A DNA stretch of 64,000 bases, from the NCBI GenBank assembly GCA_032158295.1, contig CM063252.1, positions 12,017,337 through 12,081,336 of the forward strand, read 5' to 3'. Source of the stretch: Pycnopodia helianthoides. Taxonomy: Eukaryota > Echinodermata > Asteroidea > Forcipulatida > Asteriidae. A model generated the notes under the pieces. That model searched no databases and was not told the DNA's origin. It was given only the letters and a program-made list of their open reading frames with translations. This document shows, piece after piece, positions 12,110-24,627 of this stretch. The stretch's first letter is position 1, and each line of letters starts with the position of its first letter. The translations under genes were made by a program, and so were the position numbers.

Positions 12110-12396
12110 ATAGACGTTTCTTTTGCAACGTCACAGTCCGAGTTTTTGCCAACCAAGGTTGGAAAAGTATGGGAAGCCATAAATGCAAAGTAAAAACTAA
12201 TAGCTACAATGTTACACAAACATTTAAAATAAGTGTTGAATTTGTTATAAACAAAGCAACCAATCATAAGATTTAGATATGTTTTAATATATATTTGTTG
12301 AATTTGGTCACATGTACCCGCGATTAAATGTTTTGCTGACATTCGGCCCTTCATGCCAACCAGCGCGGTTTGTTGATCAACAAAAGAAAAGTCTAT
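12110..12396. mobile_element. Family A MITE, copy 2
   Basis: An uninterrupted copy of about 287 bp with ends TAGACGTTTCTTTTG and CAAAAGAAAAGTCTA. Near the right end it has the intact block CCAACCAGCGCGGTTTGTTG. That block is the empty-site reference for the insertion seen in copy 4. Confidence 0.75.
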
Positions 12397-13784
12397 TAAC
12401 TCGGTGGCTGCAGTGTGTGTGTGACAAACGCCATCATTACATTTCTTTCGCAAACACCACGGCCGTAGTTTTTATTACGCCAAGTGTGGTCGGTGTAATT
12501 TTTCTAAAGATGATGCGGTGCAACCATCCGTACACAAGAAATATTTTATATATTTTTTTACATCCACCAAAATAAGACGAGTTTACCGCAGACCTTCTCC
12601 TCGCAGACGCAGATTTTGATTGGAGGAAAAACCTTTCTGCTCACATCAAATGGTTGCCAATGATTGAAGACAAAGAAATACTTTCGAGATTTGTGTTGGT
12701 ATTCCTTCTTCTCAAGACTGAATTTAACAGAGCGTGAATGACCTGTTCTTTTTCTCCGATCCACGGCAAAAATAGAGCAGGCCCAGACCTACAGTTCGTT
12801 TGGCATTCGGTAGTTCTGATCGGTTCTAAGCCGCATTGACGTCATCATCTCCATTTGGGCATTAGTAACGAATGGGGCCCTTTCTTTTAAATAGACCGTG
12901 CACAGTACTCTCACGTGTCGAACAAACTCGCGCACTTCAACGAGTCCCGATGTTCGAATACGCGCGAGAATTGCACAGTCTTCAATCAAGGTTGCTTGAT
13001 GTGTTCGGGGCACATCATTCATACTAAAAAAATAGGTCTCCCGCAGTCAAGGTTACTGTGGATAATGTACTTAATGTACACAAGGGGGCACGGACATGGT
13101 CGACCGCGCCGGTTTATCGATACCTCTATCCCAGTCAAACACACCGCGAAATTGAAATAATAATGCCCGGCCTAGACATTAAATCTCAACAATGATGTAA
13201 ACGACTCGCGTCTCGAGATTAGATTTTTTTTAAGTTACTGACAAGACATGAATGAGTGGATGGTAAGAAAGAATGTAGGAAAACCTAAGGCCTCAGGTCC
13301 TCCACATTTGCCGAACTGCAGTGAGGCGTACGGGCCAAGCTGCACATGCACAGAAATAGAAAATGAGACAATTCAAAGGGGTCTGAGAGTGGAAAATCTG
13401 ACAACAATGGGACATCATCTTGTTATAACGGATGATTTTACACACATTATTCAGCGACCCTTGCATTTTTTTTGGAGAGGGAAGTGGGTGTAAAGCGGAA
13501 GAGGGAGGTAATTTCTCCAAACAATAATTGTTTGTGAACATATGTGATAGTGACACACACAAAAGAGTACCCCTCTCCTCCCCCCCCCAAAAAAAAGAGA
13601 GGAAAACAAAGAAAAAGTGATAATAATTAAATGAAATAAAATAAAGAAACAAACAAACATATAAAACTATAAAAAATAACAAGACACAAAATATATATTA
13701 AAAAACAAAAAAATGTAATAAATAATTTGTTTTATAAATGAACAAAAACACTTTTTAAAGACAGGTTTTGAAGCTGATGATGAA
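12397..13784. other. Intergenic; one poly-C/poly-A junction
   Basis: No gene is recognised. A C-run followed by an A-run at about 13580-13598 is the reverse of the poly-T/poly-G junctions seen elsewhere in the window. AT-rich sequence follows to 13780. Confidence 0.4.
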
Positions 13785-14045
13785 CCCATGCATGTAGCGC
13801 CGATTTACAAGGTGCTGCGGCGCACTCGGCAGCCACTGCCAGAAACACCGGGGCAATACCTTCTCATTGGCAATAAGTGTAACTAGGTTCTTTTACGTGT
13901 ATTACACAACACACGGAACCTACGGCATCTATGTCCCATCCGAAGGACGAAGCAATAGGTGTCACGACTGGGACTCGAACCCACATTCTGCTGATATCAG
14001 AAACACCAGACACCACGACACGCCACGCACACCTTTATCCATGTC
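13785..14045 (-). mobile_element. tRNA-derived SINE
   Basis: On the minus strand, from about 14045 downwards, there is an A-box-like TGGCGTGTCGTGG. It is followed by a perfect B-box GGTTCGAGTCC (plus-strand GGACTCGAACC at about 13970-13980). A long tail follows with TTCGGATGGGAC, GTGTAATACACGTAAAAGAA, GAGAAGGTATTGCCCCGGTG and GGCGCTACATG. This architecture is that of a tRNA-derived SINE. The tail resembles conserved SINE tails widespread in marine invertebrates, but I cannot name the family with certainty. Confidence 0.65.
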
Positions 14046-15825
14046 TCCAGCCCCACCCCCTCACACGAGACTTGAAGCATTTCGGCAATTTGAATTTTGA
14101 AAACTATGATTTTATTGTGATAAATCATAGTTAGTTAGTTCACCGTTGTTACTTTCTTTTCCCTCATCAGTATACACACAGTAAAGATTAACCAAATATA
14201 CGTCTTGAAAATGCTTCGTTTTAAATCCAACTGCCTGGTATTTTAAAGAACAAATCCAGTTTTACTGCACCACATAAAAAAGTCCGTATTAAATCCAAGT
14301 GCGAAAACACTGGGCGTGTCTTGTTTCTAGGCCAGCTGCAAGACATTCAACAAGGCGCGACATTAGACCAATCACAGAACAGAGAAGTATTGATTGACAG
14401 ATACGACAACGAAGCCCCAGGTGGTGCAGTGGACAATGACAAGACAACAACTTCGGCATTTCGACGTGCACATTACACTGGTGTTGTCTGCAAAACAATA
14501 TGGCGGAACACGACTAACCCAGAAAACACATTGGACCAGTAAACTAATTAGAGCCGAGCTCATGTAACAGGCTCTCGCTCAACTCGACAATTACAAGAAT
14601 ATTAGAGGGTACGGGCTATAGATATAAGGTGAGTTCTAATTGGGCTGTAATTATTATAATGTGTTCTTTTGACGAACTAGTCTCTGGCAGAAACAGGCAG
14701 ATGGTCCTTTTTTTCTCCGGCGCGCATCACCAGTGTGTTGTCCTGGCAGTCTGCATTGTTCGCATTTTGTCCCTATGATTGTCAGCCATTGAATTGTACA
14801 AGAAGACCCGTCTGACGTACAAAAGGGCCTCCGTCGTATCCTTGAAATCGATAGTTTCAGAGCAGGCAAAACGCGAAATAGATGAGCGTTCTATAAATTG
14901 AATAAACTGTCGAAATTGCTGTTTCTGCTATACTATACACGAATACTAGTTGCACGCTATACCATTTCAATGCAAACATGTGTTACCTTTTCAGACCTTA
15001 ATAAGGTATTGGTTACTCTTAGAGAAAAAATAGTGAATTGTCCGTTCGAAAAGTGTGAAATTTACTTGACTCGAGGTTATTAACCTTCTTAAGAATGAAT
15101 GTCGGCTATGATTTTTTTGTCACCCTCGAATAAAAGGCGTTTGAATCTTTTCATTAATGACAAAACATTGCAGAAATGTTCATGCAAAACATTAAACTGT
15201 AGGCCTACACTGTAGTATTTATTTGTAATCGAAAACTCGCACATACTTTTCACAAACATAATTTCCTAGCCTATTTTTTATTTATTTATTTTTTATTTGT
15301 ATTTATTATTATTATTATTTTTTTTTGGGGGGGGGCCAATGATTCTCATAAAACAACTTCATGATTTGGAAGAATATAAGTTACTCCTCTCGCTACAACC
15401 ATTGGGTGCGGACGTGGTTTGTTTACCCTTACCAGGAACATGTTTGGGTCTGCGTTCATTGGTCAGGAGTTTCAACGAGCTCTGGTTGCCCATCCTGACC
15501 ACAAACCCTGTGCAAGCTTCGGTCGTCAGTTGAGCATTTTCACGGCTTCGGTTTGACAAGATTTTAATAATGGTCTTGAGTGCCAAACCACGCCCACATA
15601 ATAAACAGGACAATTGCGCACAATGACCATTTGTCGATTAGTGGCTGGTGCTCATGCTCACAAATATGTTTTGGGTACCGGGTACCAACCTCTAGTCGAC
15701 AAATGGTCCTTGTTTGAACTTGGCCCATAGTAGCATTATGAAGAGAACAGAGCTGTGAATTGAGAGAGATGCGACATGGACAAGTTTTGTTTGGTCACGT
15801 GGTTGCTAGACGCCATTTTTGGTCC
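14046..15825. other. Intergenic; one poly-T/poly-G junction
   Basis: No gene is recognised. A T-run (about 15318-15326) runs straight into a G-run (15327-15335). AT-only stretches lie around 15260-15320. Confidence 0.4.
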
Positions 15826-16446
15826 TATAGACATTTCTAAACTCGGACTGTGCCACGTCACAGTCCGAGTTTTTGCCAACCGAGGTTGGAAAACTATGGG
15901 AAGCCATAATCGAAAGCAAAAACAGATTGCCACAGTTTGTAACAATGTTGCACAAACTGTACAAAAATTAGTGTTGGATTCGTTGGGGACAAAGCAACCA
16001 ATCATGGGATGTAATTTGGTCGCAACAACTGTTAAAGGTATTGTACACTTTTGGTAACGGCTCAAAATCAGTGTCCACATTTTGTGTGATTAAACATATG
16101 CATGGACAAACTAACCTGTGAAAGTTTGAGCTCAATTGGACATCGTAGTCACGAGAAAATAGTGAAAAGAGATATTATGTGTTTTCTGTTTTTTCAAATT
16201 ATCGCGCGCGATAATTACTATTGTTTTACTCGTTTCTCAGAAACAATAGCATTTTAGGCAGAAATATTTTAAAAGGAAACCTTTCTACCATTACTTATTT
16301 TAAATCATGTAAGTTATGTGTGAATCTCTGAACATTGTGTTTTTCGATCTTACCAATAGTGTACAGGGTCTTTAACACGATTGCATGTTTTGCTAACATT
16401 CCATGTTAACCAGTGCGGTTTGTTTATCAACAATAGCAAGGTCTGT
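15826..16446. mobile_element. Family A MITE, copy 3, interrupted
   Basis: Starts with TATAGACATTTCTA and ends with CAATAGCAAGGTCTG. A short inverted repeat follows the left end (AACTCGGACTGTG / CACAGTCCGAGTT). A 336-bp TTAA element splits it at 16036-16371. The rejoined sequence would match CTGTTAACACGATTG of copy 4. Confidence 0.8.
16036..16371. mobile_element. TTAA-type MITE, subfamily F, copy 1 (nested)
   Basis: A 336-bp element with ends AGGTATTGTACACT and AGTGTACAGGGTCT. It is flanked by TTAA at 16032-16035 and 16372-16375 and inserted inside family A copy 3. The centre (16198-16215) is a perfect 18-nt palindrome, ATTATCGCGCGCGATAAT. Confidence 0.88.
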
Positions 16447-19400
16447 AACATAATCCAAAGCACAGTCTGGTCTGGCACCTTGTGTGCGCATATGCATTTT
16501 TGGGGGACCGAAAATTGCTTCTTGTCGTAAGGTTGCCGCAACTCTCTTAATACATAGCTCTATAGGTACTACTTGCTACATATTAAAACATTTATTCATT
16601 TGTTAATTAAAAAAAAATAAAAAAAATTGTGACAATGGGACGAAGTAGACAATTAGTGTTCTTCATGTCAGAAGAACCAACTTGTTGTGGGTAGCGTATC
16701 CAGAATTTTTAACACGGGGTGTACTTCTTTTTTTTTGGGGGGGGGCAAAATTGACGATTGTTCGAATTTCTTGGCCTGTGGGATGTGAAAATTAGAATCT
16801 ACTGAAGGGTTGGGTTTGAAAAAATCTCTGAAAAACCTCCTGCATACAACTTTCACAATAAGAGAGAAAGGGTATACTGTCCCTGCCCTGGGACTACTGT
16901 GTCTCGAGTCAATTTCGTGTTTTACCATGATAATTGTTCATGCACTTGACTAATAAAGTGATACTCGCAACTAAATGGAAGAATGGCTATACAACTGACC
17001 TACTGTCATCTCGCAGTAACAACTCTCTAATAACGAACGAATTATGTGTGGTTAAATATTTACCACTCGATTTACAGGCACCGATCTATGATCGTGCCCT
17101 CACTTTGGCTGTCAGCAGACGAAATGGCAAGAGTATGGACTATCCATTGCAAATACGCTTCGTCAAATAACTACAAATCCACTGTTAGACGAGCATAATT
17201 CAATTTTTCACGCTTTATTTCCAGCCGAGCCCATAGAGATCGGGTACGCGAAAATCGAATCAAGCATTTGATTATTATGGTTGGGTTGGCAACGCAGCCG
17301 CGGCTCGGACCTAGCTGGATTGTTGTGTGATAACGGCTCGGCGCATGCGGCCCATTTAGCGGTCTCTAGCGGAGCTGCCTTTCCATTGGGAAGGCATACG
17401 GGTGAAGGAAAAAAAATGAAAAACGAACCGCATGTCTAATTTATCTCAAATGGCAAGATAATGGCGTCAAACGGCAATTTCATTACAGCGACAACATTAT
17501 ACCATCACCCATACGGGGGCCAATTGCCGTTGGGGGGGGGGGGGAAGGGTGGGGGGGGGGGCATCTCAATCAGCATGATTGCCGGCGGGACGTACCCGTT
17601 ATTACGGCCAACCTATGGGGCCTATGCACCCACTTGTCGGCCGAGACAGGAACGTTTCGTTTATTCCCAAAAGCGGCCGGGATAGGATGTTCATTCACCG
17701 GCAACTCTTTCGTGACATCTGGTGCCCGTCTCGGATCGATCCTCACTTCAGAAAATACACTTCGTCCAAAACATCAGTCAATTATTTTGTTTAAAATATA
17801 TAATGATTAATAAATCAAGTCTTATAACCCTGTCAGTGTCAACAATTTCCCCCTGCATTAATTCCTTTTAGTTGTACTCGAAACTTCTTTTCATCGACAT
17901 ATTCTAGTAAGTAATTACAAAGTAGGCTCGGGCAAAAATCCCCATATTGAAGATAGTTAAAACTTTTTTTTACCGTCCATTTTTTTTATTTCAAAGAAAC
18001 AGTTTGCCGAGTTTTATGCACGCTCTACACAACTGACTTTGCCAAATTTAAATAGCCGTGGCCGGTCTCCGCCTGCATAGTCTTGGCTTCAACAATTTTA
18101 ACTTATTTCATATGTCTTTCGGCAACTCGCTCAAAACTGAAATTTACTTTCTGCCAGACCTTGTATTCATCACGAGACGGTCTGAGGTTTGAATGAGTTT
18201 GTACAAATATCCAAATGTGATACGCTGGATGTATAATGGGGTTGAACTCACGTGGCTAAACGCACGACCCGGTTCATCCAATGGCACACACGCACACCCA
18301 CAACAAACGAGACAAGATATATCAATGCATTCAATTAATGTTTCATGACCGACCATAAGGTAACCAATATTTAGTACCGAGTCTAGGTCCCTGACGTAGC
18401 ACCGTGGTCATAATACGACAATCAGCAGTTTGTTGTTCTTGCAAAATTGTCTCTAAACAAGACAAATTAAATCTAGCGTGAATCAACGACTTCATAAATG
18501 GCGGTTGAATAGCATTGACGATGTAATGTAATATAACATCAATGTCATTCCCAGAATTTCGCTGTCAATTTTGTGCCCGAGACCCATCCAGTAAATTTGT
18601 AGGGGGACCAAAACATCATGCACGGCTATTGTTTTGGTAGAGAACGGCGTGCCGCCCTGAACATGTGTTTGACTGCGATCAGGGCGGGTGGCAGCGCGTT
18701 GTCACCGGGGGAGGCACGTAGCAACCTCCCGGGACGTGATCACAGCGACGCGTCGGTCATATCTCGGAGGACTCTTACAACCCAAATTGAATCTACTCGG
18801 CCTGGTCTTTACTAGCATTTAGTGTCTTGTAGTTTTGCTTTCTCCATCGGTTTCAATGATATGGGGCGATGCCGTGGACTTAATCTAATAAGAATATTTC
18901 ACCGCATTGTTTTGCTTTTTTGTGTATGGTGACACGGAGCTAGCTTGTAATTTGCCGATCGCCAGAGACCACAATTACATTGTTATCTTACTTTTCTTTA
19001 GAGGGATGAATAGGCCTACATGTCGTGTTCCAAGGCGATTCGTTCAGGCAAGTTGAAATATAGTAGACATTGACAGTAATTTGCTTCCCTTTTGAGTATG
19101 AGCAACTTACCACAAAATATTAACTTGGGCCTCCAGCGCGCCGTACTAAAAGCCTACGGTCGACCAGGCAGTCTGACATAGGTAGAGTTAGACAATATGG
19201 AGGCACTGCGTTCCCCCAGAATAGTGAAACCGTAGACATTATGATAACGAAGAAACAAATATATGAATATTACTTTGACTAAGAGAAATTTAATTTCTTT
19301 GACAATCAGTTTTGTGTTGTGGCTATAGGAGCAGTTGGCTTATACCATTTGTCAAATTTAAACTTGGATTTTTAAATGTGATGGAAAGACATTATTTCGG

Positions 19401-19529
19401 AGGTGTTTAATCAAGTTTTCAAAGTACATTCCATAGGTTTACATGTAACCCGTAAATATTGTGTTGTTAAAGAGGTGCACATTACTTTTTAGAAAACAGC
19501 GTGACTAAACGGTAAAACTATGCTTACAT
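16447..19529. other. Intergenic; poly-T/poly-G junction and GC-rich patches
   Basis: T-run to G-run junction at 16728-16745, preceded by GTAGCGTATCCAGAATTTTT. A GC-rich stretch with long G-runs lies at 17220-17700 and another GC-rich patch at 18640-18790. The open frame 17461-17685 spans the G-runs and is not convincing as a gene. Confidence 0.4.
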
Positions 19530-19952
19530 TTGTAAAGGTATAGAGTCATCCTTTGGTAATAACTTTTAAAACATGTATAATTTTTATCCGAAAGCCTACT
19601 TGTTTTAAAGACGGTAATGGTAGTAATTTTGCTGCAAAAATACCCCTGTTGATTAGAAAATTTGAACTTTAATTGGTCGTCGAAGTTGCGAGATAATAAT
19701 GGAAGAAAAAACACCCTTGTCACACGAAGTTGTGTGCTTTCAGATGCTTGATTTCGAGACCTCACGTGTGAGGTCTCAAAATCAATTCAAATATTTTACT
19801 GAGAAATTACTTCTTTCTCAAAAACTACGTTACTTCAGAGGGAGCCGTTTCTCACAGTGTTTTATACTATCAACAGCTCTTCATTACTCGTTACCAAGTA
19901 AGTTTTTATGCTAACAATTATTTTGAGTCATTACCAATAGTGTCCAGTGCCT
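19530..19952. mobile_element. TTAA-type MITE, subfamily C, copy 2
   Basis: The right end is clear: TACCAATAGTGTCCAGTGCC, then TTTAA at 19952-19956. The interior shares GTCGAAGTTGCGAGATAATAA and TTACTTCAGAGGGAGCCG with copy 3. The left part is rearranged. The central hairpin at 19756-19777 has 10-bp perfect arms GAGACCTCAC / GTGAGGTCTC. Confidence 0.7.
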
Positions 19953-19956
19953 TTAA

Positions 19957-20325
19957 CAAATTCCTGGATCGGAATTGACCCGTAATAGAGTCTGTACTGG
20001 CATGATCCCATTTCCTGGTCAGCTTGTTAGCTTGACCCATTGTCTGGGTCAGTGAACTTGACCCGGAGTCAAAATCACTTGATTGATGTGTTCATAGATT
20101 CTATATATTAGTTTTTCAACGTTTTAGTGTCAGCCTTTCTCTTATTGTTTTAAATGTGGTCATTTTGTTGTGACCGGAACATAACTTGTTCACCTTCACT
20201 ATTTAATTCCTGTTAGCATTGTTTTAGTGTTTTGCATGTGTATCTTCTGATGTACCATTTTAATGTTTTTGTAATATTGTAACATTCTAGTAATTTGGCC
20301 TGTGGGCCACTGTTGGAATGTAAGT
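19957..20325. other. Intergenic, with a GACCCG-rich inverted-repeat fragment
   Basis: GGATCGGAATTGACCCG at about 19968 and CTGGGTCAG...TTGACCCGGAGTC to about 20070 resemble the GGGTCAGAATTGACCC-type element at 40053. The remainder is AT-rich and featureless. Confidence 0.35.
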
Positions 20326-21050
20326 AAACCACTACCAATACCAAAACCAATACCAATACCAAAACCACTACCACTACCAAAACCAAAACCAATACCAAAA
20401 CCAATACCAAAACCAATACCAAAACCAATACCAATACCAAAAACCAATACCAATACCAAACCAAAACCAATACCAATACCAACATACCAATACCAAAACC
20501 AATACCAAAACCAATACCAAAACCAATACCAAAACCAATACCAATACCAAAACCAATACCAAAACCAATACCAAAACCAATACCAAACCAATACCAATAC
20601 CAAAACCAATACCAATACCAATACCAAAACCAATACCAATACCAAAACCAATACGAAACCAATACCAAAACCAATACCAATACCAATACCAAAACCAATA
20701 CCAAAACCAATACCAAAACCAATACCAAAACCAATACCAATACCAATACCAAAACCAATACCAAAACCAATACCAAAACCAATACCAAAACCAATACCAA
20801 TACCAATACCAATACCAAAACCATACCACTACCAATACCAAAACCAATACCAATACAAAACCAATACCAATACCAAAACCAATACCAATACCAAAACCTA
20901 CCAATACCAATACCAAAACCAATACCAAAACCAATACCAATACCAACAAACCAATACCAAAACCACTACCATACCAATACCAAACCACTACCATACCAAT
21001 ACCAAAACCAATACCAAAACCAATACCAAATACCATACAATACCAATTCC
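20326..21050. repeat. Hexamer array CCAATA/CCAAAA with 60-bp higher-order repeat
   Basis: About 720 bp is built almost entirely from CCAATA and CCAAAA hexamers. Around 20661-20815 the order of hexamers repeats with a 60-bp period (positions 20701 and 20761 start identical runs of 50 bases). Several frames on both strands stay open because the repeat contains no stop. Those frames are not genes. Confidence 0.95.
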
Positions 21051-21549
21051 TGGGTGCTACCCGAAGACGGATCACAGTAACATGCATGGAAACAGTTATG
21101 GCTCATACGGATCCTTCTCCGGGTCAAAGCTGATCCGGGAATGTTTCAGAGTGTAATGATAGAAAGATGAAATGATTTGAAAACTTGTAATCAGATTTAT
21201 AATAAGTACCATATCGCTGTGTGTCCGGAGAAAAGGGTGTAAGGCTCTTAGCTTGTCTCCCAGACTCGCGAAGTATTTCTTTCCAGTGACAGAAGGTCGA
21301 AAGCAATAGAACAATATGGCCTTACAGTTACAATTTGTGTTGCTAGAATAACCCCTAAGAAATGTTTCCCTGTTCCAATTCAGAATTCAACCTTCATATA
21401 ATGACTTATAAATGGCAAAAATACAATCAAACTTTCATGCTCAGTTTTCTTGAGACACGATTTTGCACATTGATTGCTTTAATAGGCATTTTCTCTTGTA
21501 TTTTTTTTTTGTTGCGTCCTTCTGCCGGGCACATGACGATATGCGTCCT

Positions 21550-21689
21550 GGGGTCGATTTCACAAAACTCTTCCTAACTTAGGACTAGTCCTAGGCAATG
21601 CTAAGAGATAGGACTAGTCTTAAGCTAAGACCAGTTACTGGTCCTAACTTCAGATAAGACTAGTCTTATCTCTTTGTGAAATCGGCCCC
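21550..21689. mobile_element. Palindromic MITE with GATTTCACAAA ends
   Basis: 140 bp from GGGGTCGATTTCACAAA to TTTGTGAAATCGGCCCC. The interior has further inverted pairs (GACTAGTCCTA, AAGACTAGTCTTA). Non-coding. Confidence 0.75.
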
Positions 21690-21839
21690 TGAAGCATAAT
21701 TGTCTATACTGGGGCATCCTACAATGTGTGAGAAAGAGTGTCTAACAATAAACCTATCTTATTTAAATCCGCCCAAAATAAGCAATTCACGCAGTAATAT
21801 AAACTTCATACATACAGCAAGCAATCAACAAAAAAGTTC

Positions 21840-21876
21840 CTTTTTTTTTTTTTTTTTTTTTTGCAGGGGGGGGGGG
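21840..21876. repeat. Poly-T to poly-G tract
   Basis: A run of about 23 T, then GCA and a run of about 12 G. It is one of several T-run/G-run junctions in the window. Confidence 0.9.
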
Positions 21877-22032
21877 TCATACATTTCCACGTTCTGATTT
21901 TAAAATGAAACCATGCACTAACAGTGCCCTCATGATAAGTAAGCTTTTATTTTACAGATCTACAATTATTTTCCCCAAAGGTCACCCAAACTCTTACTCG
22001 ATTATACGCATGCATGTATTGAGATTTGTGGA

Positions 22033-22361
22033 TTACTGTATACCTAGTCATCTTTGTTCACAGATTCACACATAACTTACATGATTTACAAGTAAGTAAT
22101 GGTAGAAAGGGTTCCTTAAAATATTTCTGCCTAAAATGCTATCGTTTCTGAGAAACGAGTAAAACAATAGTAATTATCGCGCGCGATAATTTGAAAAAAA
22201 AAACAGAAAACACATAAGGTCTCTTTTCACTATTTTCTCGTGACCTCGATGACCAATTGAGCTCAAACTTTCACAGGTTTGTTTGTTCATGCATATGTTT
22301 AATCACACAGAATGTGGACACTGTTTTTGAGCCGTTACCAAAAGTGTACAATATCTTTACG
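22033..22361. mobile_element. TTAA-type MITE, subfamily F, copy 2 (inverted)
   Basis: Reverse-orientation relative of the element at 16036. It carries the same 18-nt palindrome (22173-22190) and the same AGATTCACACATAACTTACA block. The right end AAGTGTACAATATCT meets TTAC rather than TTAA. The left end is eroded. Confidence 0.75.
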
Positions 22362-22502
22362 GTCAAAGTTTGATGTACGAAACGATTTAACCCATCCGTG
22401 ACATAAAATAATCAGACCAGAAATGGTACCATTATGCCATGACAAAGAAATATTATAACATGAATTTTGTTCTTACATCTTGACTTCTACCTGATATTCC
22501 TT

Positions 22503-23008
22503 GGCCTAATAACATAGAGCTGCTTAAAGGTACTGGACACTGGGTACTGGGTAATTACTCAAAACAAATATTAGCTTAAAAACTTACTTGGTAACGAGCA
22601 ACGGAGAGCTGTTGATAGTATAAAACATTGTGGGAAACGACTCCCTCTGAAGTAACGTAGTTTTTGAGAAAGAGGTAATTTGTCACTAAAATATTAAAAG
22701 ACTTCTGGCCATAAGTATTTTATGATGCACATAAAAGCACACAAGTTTGTGCTACGAGGGTTTTTTCTTTCATTATTTTCTGCGATGACCAATTGAGTCA
22801 AAATTTTCACAGATTTGTTATTTTATGCATATAATGGGATACAACAAGTGAGAATACTGGTTTTCACAAAGGTGATGTCCAGTGACTTTAAGCACAAAAA
22901 TAGCTAAGCACTACAAAATTGTGTACAATTTGTGACTGGTATCCTGCTCATTTCTGCTCAGCAGACAATTGTTAAGCTATATTTTCTGCAGCTCTATGAA
23001 ATCTGGCC
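22503..23008. mobile_element. Family B MITE, copy 4, interrupted
   Basis: Left end GGCCTAATAACATAGAGCTG is diverged; right end GCAGCTCTATGAAATCTGGCC is followed by CTG. A 360-bp TTAA element splits it at the first TTAA of the left terminal repeat. Confidence 0.75.
22528..22887. mobile_element. TTAA-type MITE, subfamily C, copy 1 (nested)
   Basis: A 360-bp element with ends AGGTACTGGACACTGGG and GATGTCCAGTGACT. Exact TTAA copies flank it at 22524-22527 and 22888-22891. It lies within family B copy 4, whose uninterrupted form reads GCTTAAGCA. Confidence 0.85.
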
Positions 23009-23011
23009 CTG

Positions 23012-23411
23012 TTGGCCCCTTTCAACACGCGCCTGATGTTCGCCATGTTGAGAGTCAAAATATACACAAAATGAGAAATTGACTCAAAAATGGCCGAAAT
23101 AGTATAGATGCTCATTGTGCGGAGTTGCGTTCTGCGTTGTGCCAGGGGTCAATAATGTACAACAATAGGGGGTCGGGTAGAGTGGTGCATTCAATTCGTT
23201 TCTCTAACAACCGCTCCGAAATTGTTAGTATTATGGTCAATTTGCTTGAGTTTTAATGACAAACAAAACAGGGAAAGTGTGATCAAATAATGGTCACGGT
23301 AGCTCATTGCAGAATATCAACACGTCGGCCTATTGATCCCATTCACCTGACGTCATCTACCAGGATAAATCTTTGTTGCACCATTTGGGGAGTCAGATTC
23401 CCTGTGTGTTT
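23012..23411. other. Intergenic, nothing recognised
   Basis: No coding signal or repeat end that I can support. Confidence 0.4.
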
Positions 23412-23556
23412 AGACCGTACCCGAAATGGCAGTTTATGCATGGGCTACGGCTACGACTCTAGCTACGGGTGTTGCTAAGGACGTCCTATACTTCAACTCA
23501 GAGATCCAGCCGTAGCCGTAGCCGTAGCCGCCAATTCGGTCACGGTCACGGTCTTA
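23412..23556. mobile_element. Family K MITE (GGCTACGGCTACGG ends), copy 1
   Basis: Inverted GGCTACGGCTACG and CCGTAGCCGTAGCC arms surround GTTGCTAAGGACGTCCTATA. The same layout occurs inverted at 48363. The outer ends (GACCGTACCCGAAATGGC; GGTCACGGTCACGGTC) are less regular than in the second copy. Confidence 0.65.
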
Positions 23557-24429
23557 TAATTATTACATTTTTTCAGATGATGCGGGCACGCTTAGACTAG
23601 ACACACACACACACACCATATTTTTACACGCAATTTGACTCCTGAAATTGGCAGAAGGGCAGACAGTCGTCGAGACGTCGCCGGGTACTGTGATGACGTC
23701 ATGTGAATATGCAACCATTTCACCCGAACTGAATATGCGATTATGCGATCGTGCCATATCCCAAATAATTCCAGCTTTTCAGTTACCCAGGTCAGACGAA
23801 AGGGGGTTTAATCGTATGAAGAGCACCCGGAGGGTTGTTTAGCCAACCAAACCGACGCAGCAGACCATCCTTAAATGGCCATGTCACACGAGGCAATTAA
23901 TACAGCCAACCGATTTCCAGGCAATCTCCGAAACGAAAACCCATTCACAGTCAATGTTCATTATCATTTTCTCTTGGACAGTATAAGATACTGTTTAGAA
24001 AACTGCCTCTAGTGGAACCGAAGTGTGTTCCCTTTGAACGCAGTGGGGTTGATTGCCACAGAGCTGCCTGTACAGATTACCTGGGTGAGATGGCCCTCAG
24101 TAGACATGATGATTCGGTACATGTAAAGTTAAAATATAGTGTAACATAGCTGCCATGAAGTATCGGTTGTCAAAAGATTCAGAAGACCTAATCCGGGATC
24201 GCTGTCCGGGATGTTTCCCAAATCACCCCTACCTGCTAAGCGTGTTTATATACTCCCGGTCCAAATAGTACACAGAGGGTAAAGGCCCAGTAGCTGTAGG
24301 CCCTTTGATTGAGACTTCCATTCGGCTTCATATTCAGTTTGCTTTGTATAATTCCAGGTGAAGGGGGACGATTAGCAGGAGGTTTAACCCTCTTCAAACC
24401 CTTTATGTAGCCCCACTGTATCTGCTCTG
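23557..24429. other. Intergenic, nothing recognised
   Basis: A short AC repeat near 23602-23615. Otherwise no gene, transposon end or strong promoter is recognised. Confidence 0.4.
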
Positions 24430-24627
24430 GGCCCAACATCACAGAGCTGCTTAAGCACAAAAAAGTAGCCAAGCGCAATATAACCATTTCCACTAGATCA
24501 AGGTTAGGCCTACTAGCGAAAATACCATTCCACCAATTGTGACTGGTATTCTGCTTTTTTTTTGCTAAGCAGAAAGTTGTTATTAAAGCTGCTTAAAGCT
24601 GCTTAAGCAGCTCTATGAAATTGGGCC
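24430..24627. mobile_element. Family B MITE, copy 5
   Basis: 198 bp from GGCCCAACATCACAGAGCTG to CAGCTCTATGAAATTGGGCC, flanked by CTG at 24427-24429 and 24628-24630. A short GCTGCTTAAAGCTGCTTAA duplication lies in the right terminal repeat. Confidence 0.88.

Noticed and set aside
17461..17685. 74-codon Gly-rich frame
   Set aside because: It depends on two long G-runs and has no recognised homologue.
20326..21050. Internal telomere-like sequence
   Set aside because: The unit is CCAAWA (TWTTGG), not the metazoan CCCTAA/TTAGGG repeat.
20302..21156. 284-codon plus-strand frame and 200+ codon minus-strand frames (Pro-Ile-Pro-Lys, Val-Leu and Trp-Tyr repeats)
   Set aside because: All are translations of the CCAATA/CCAAAA array, which has no stops in several frames on both strands.
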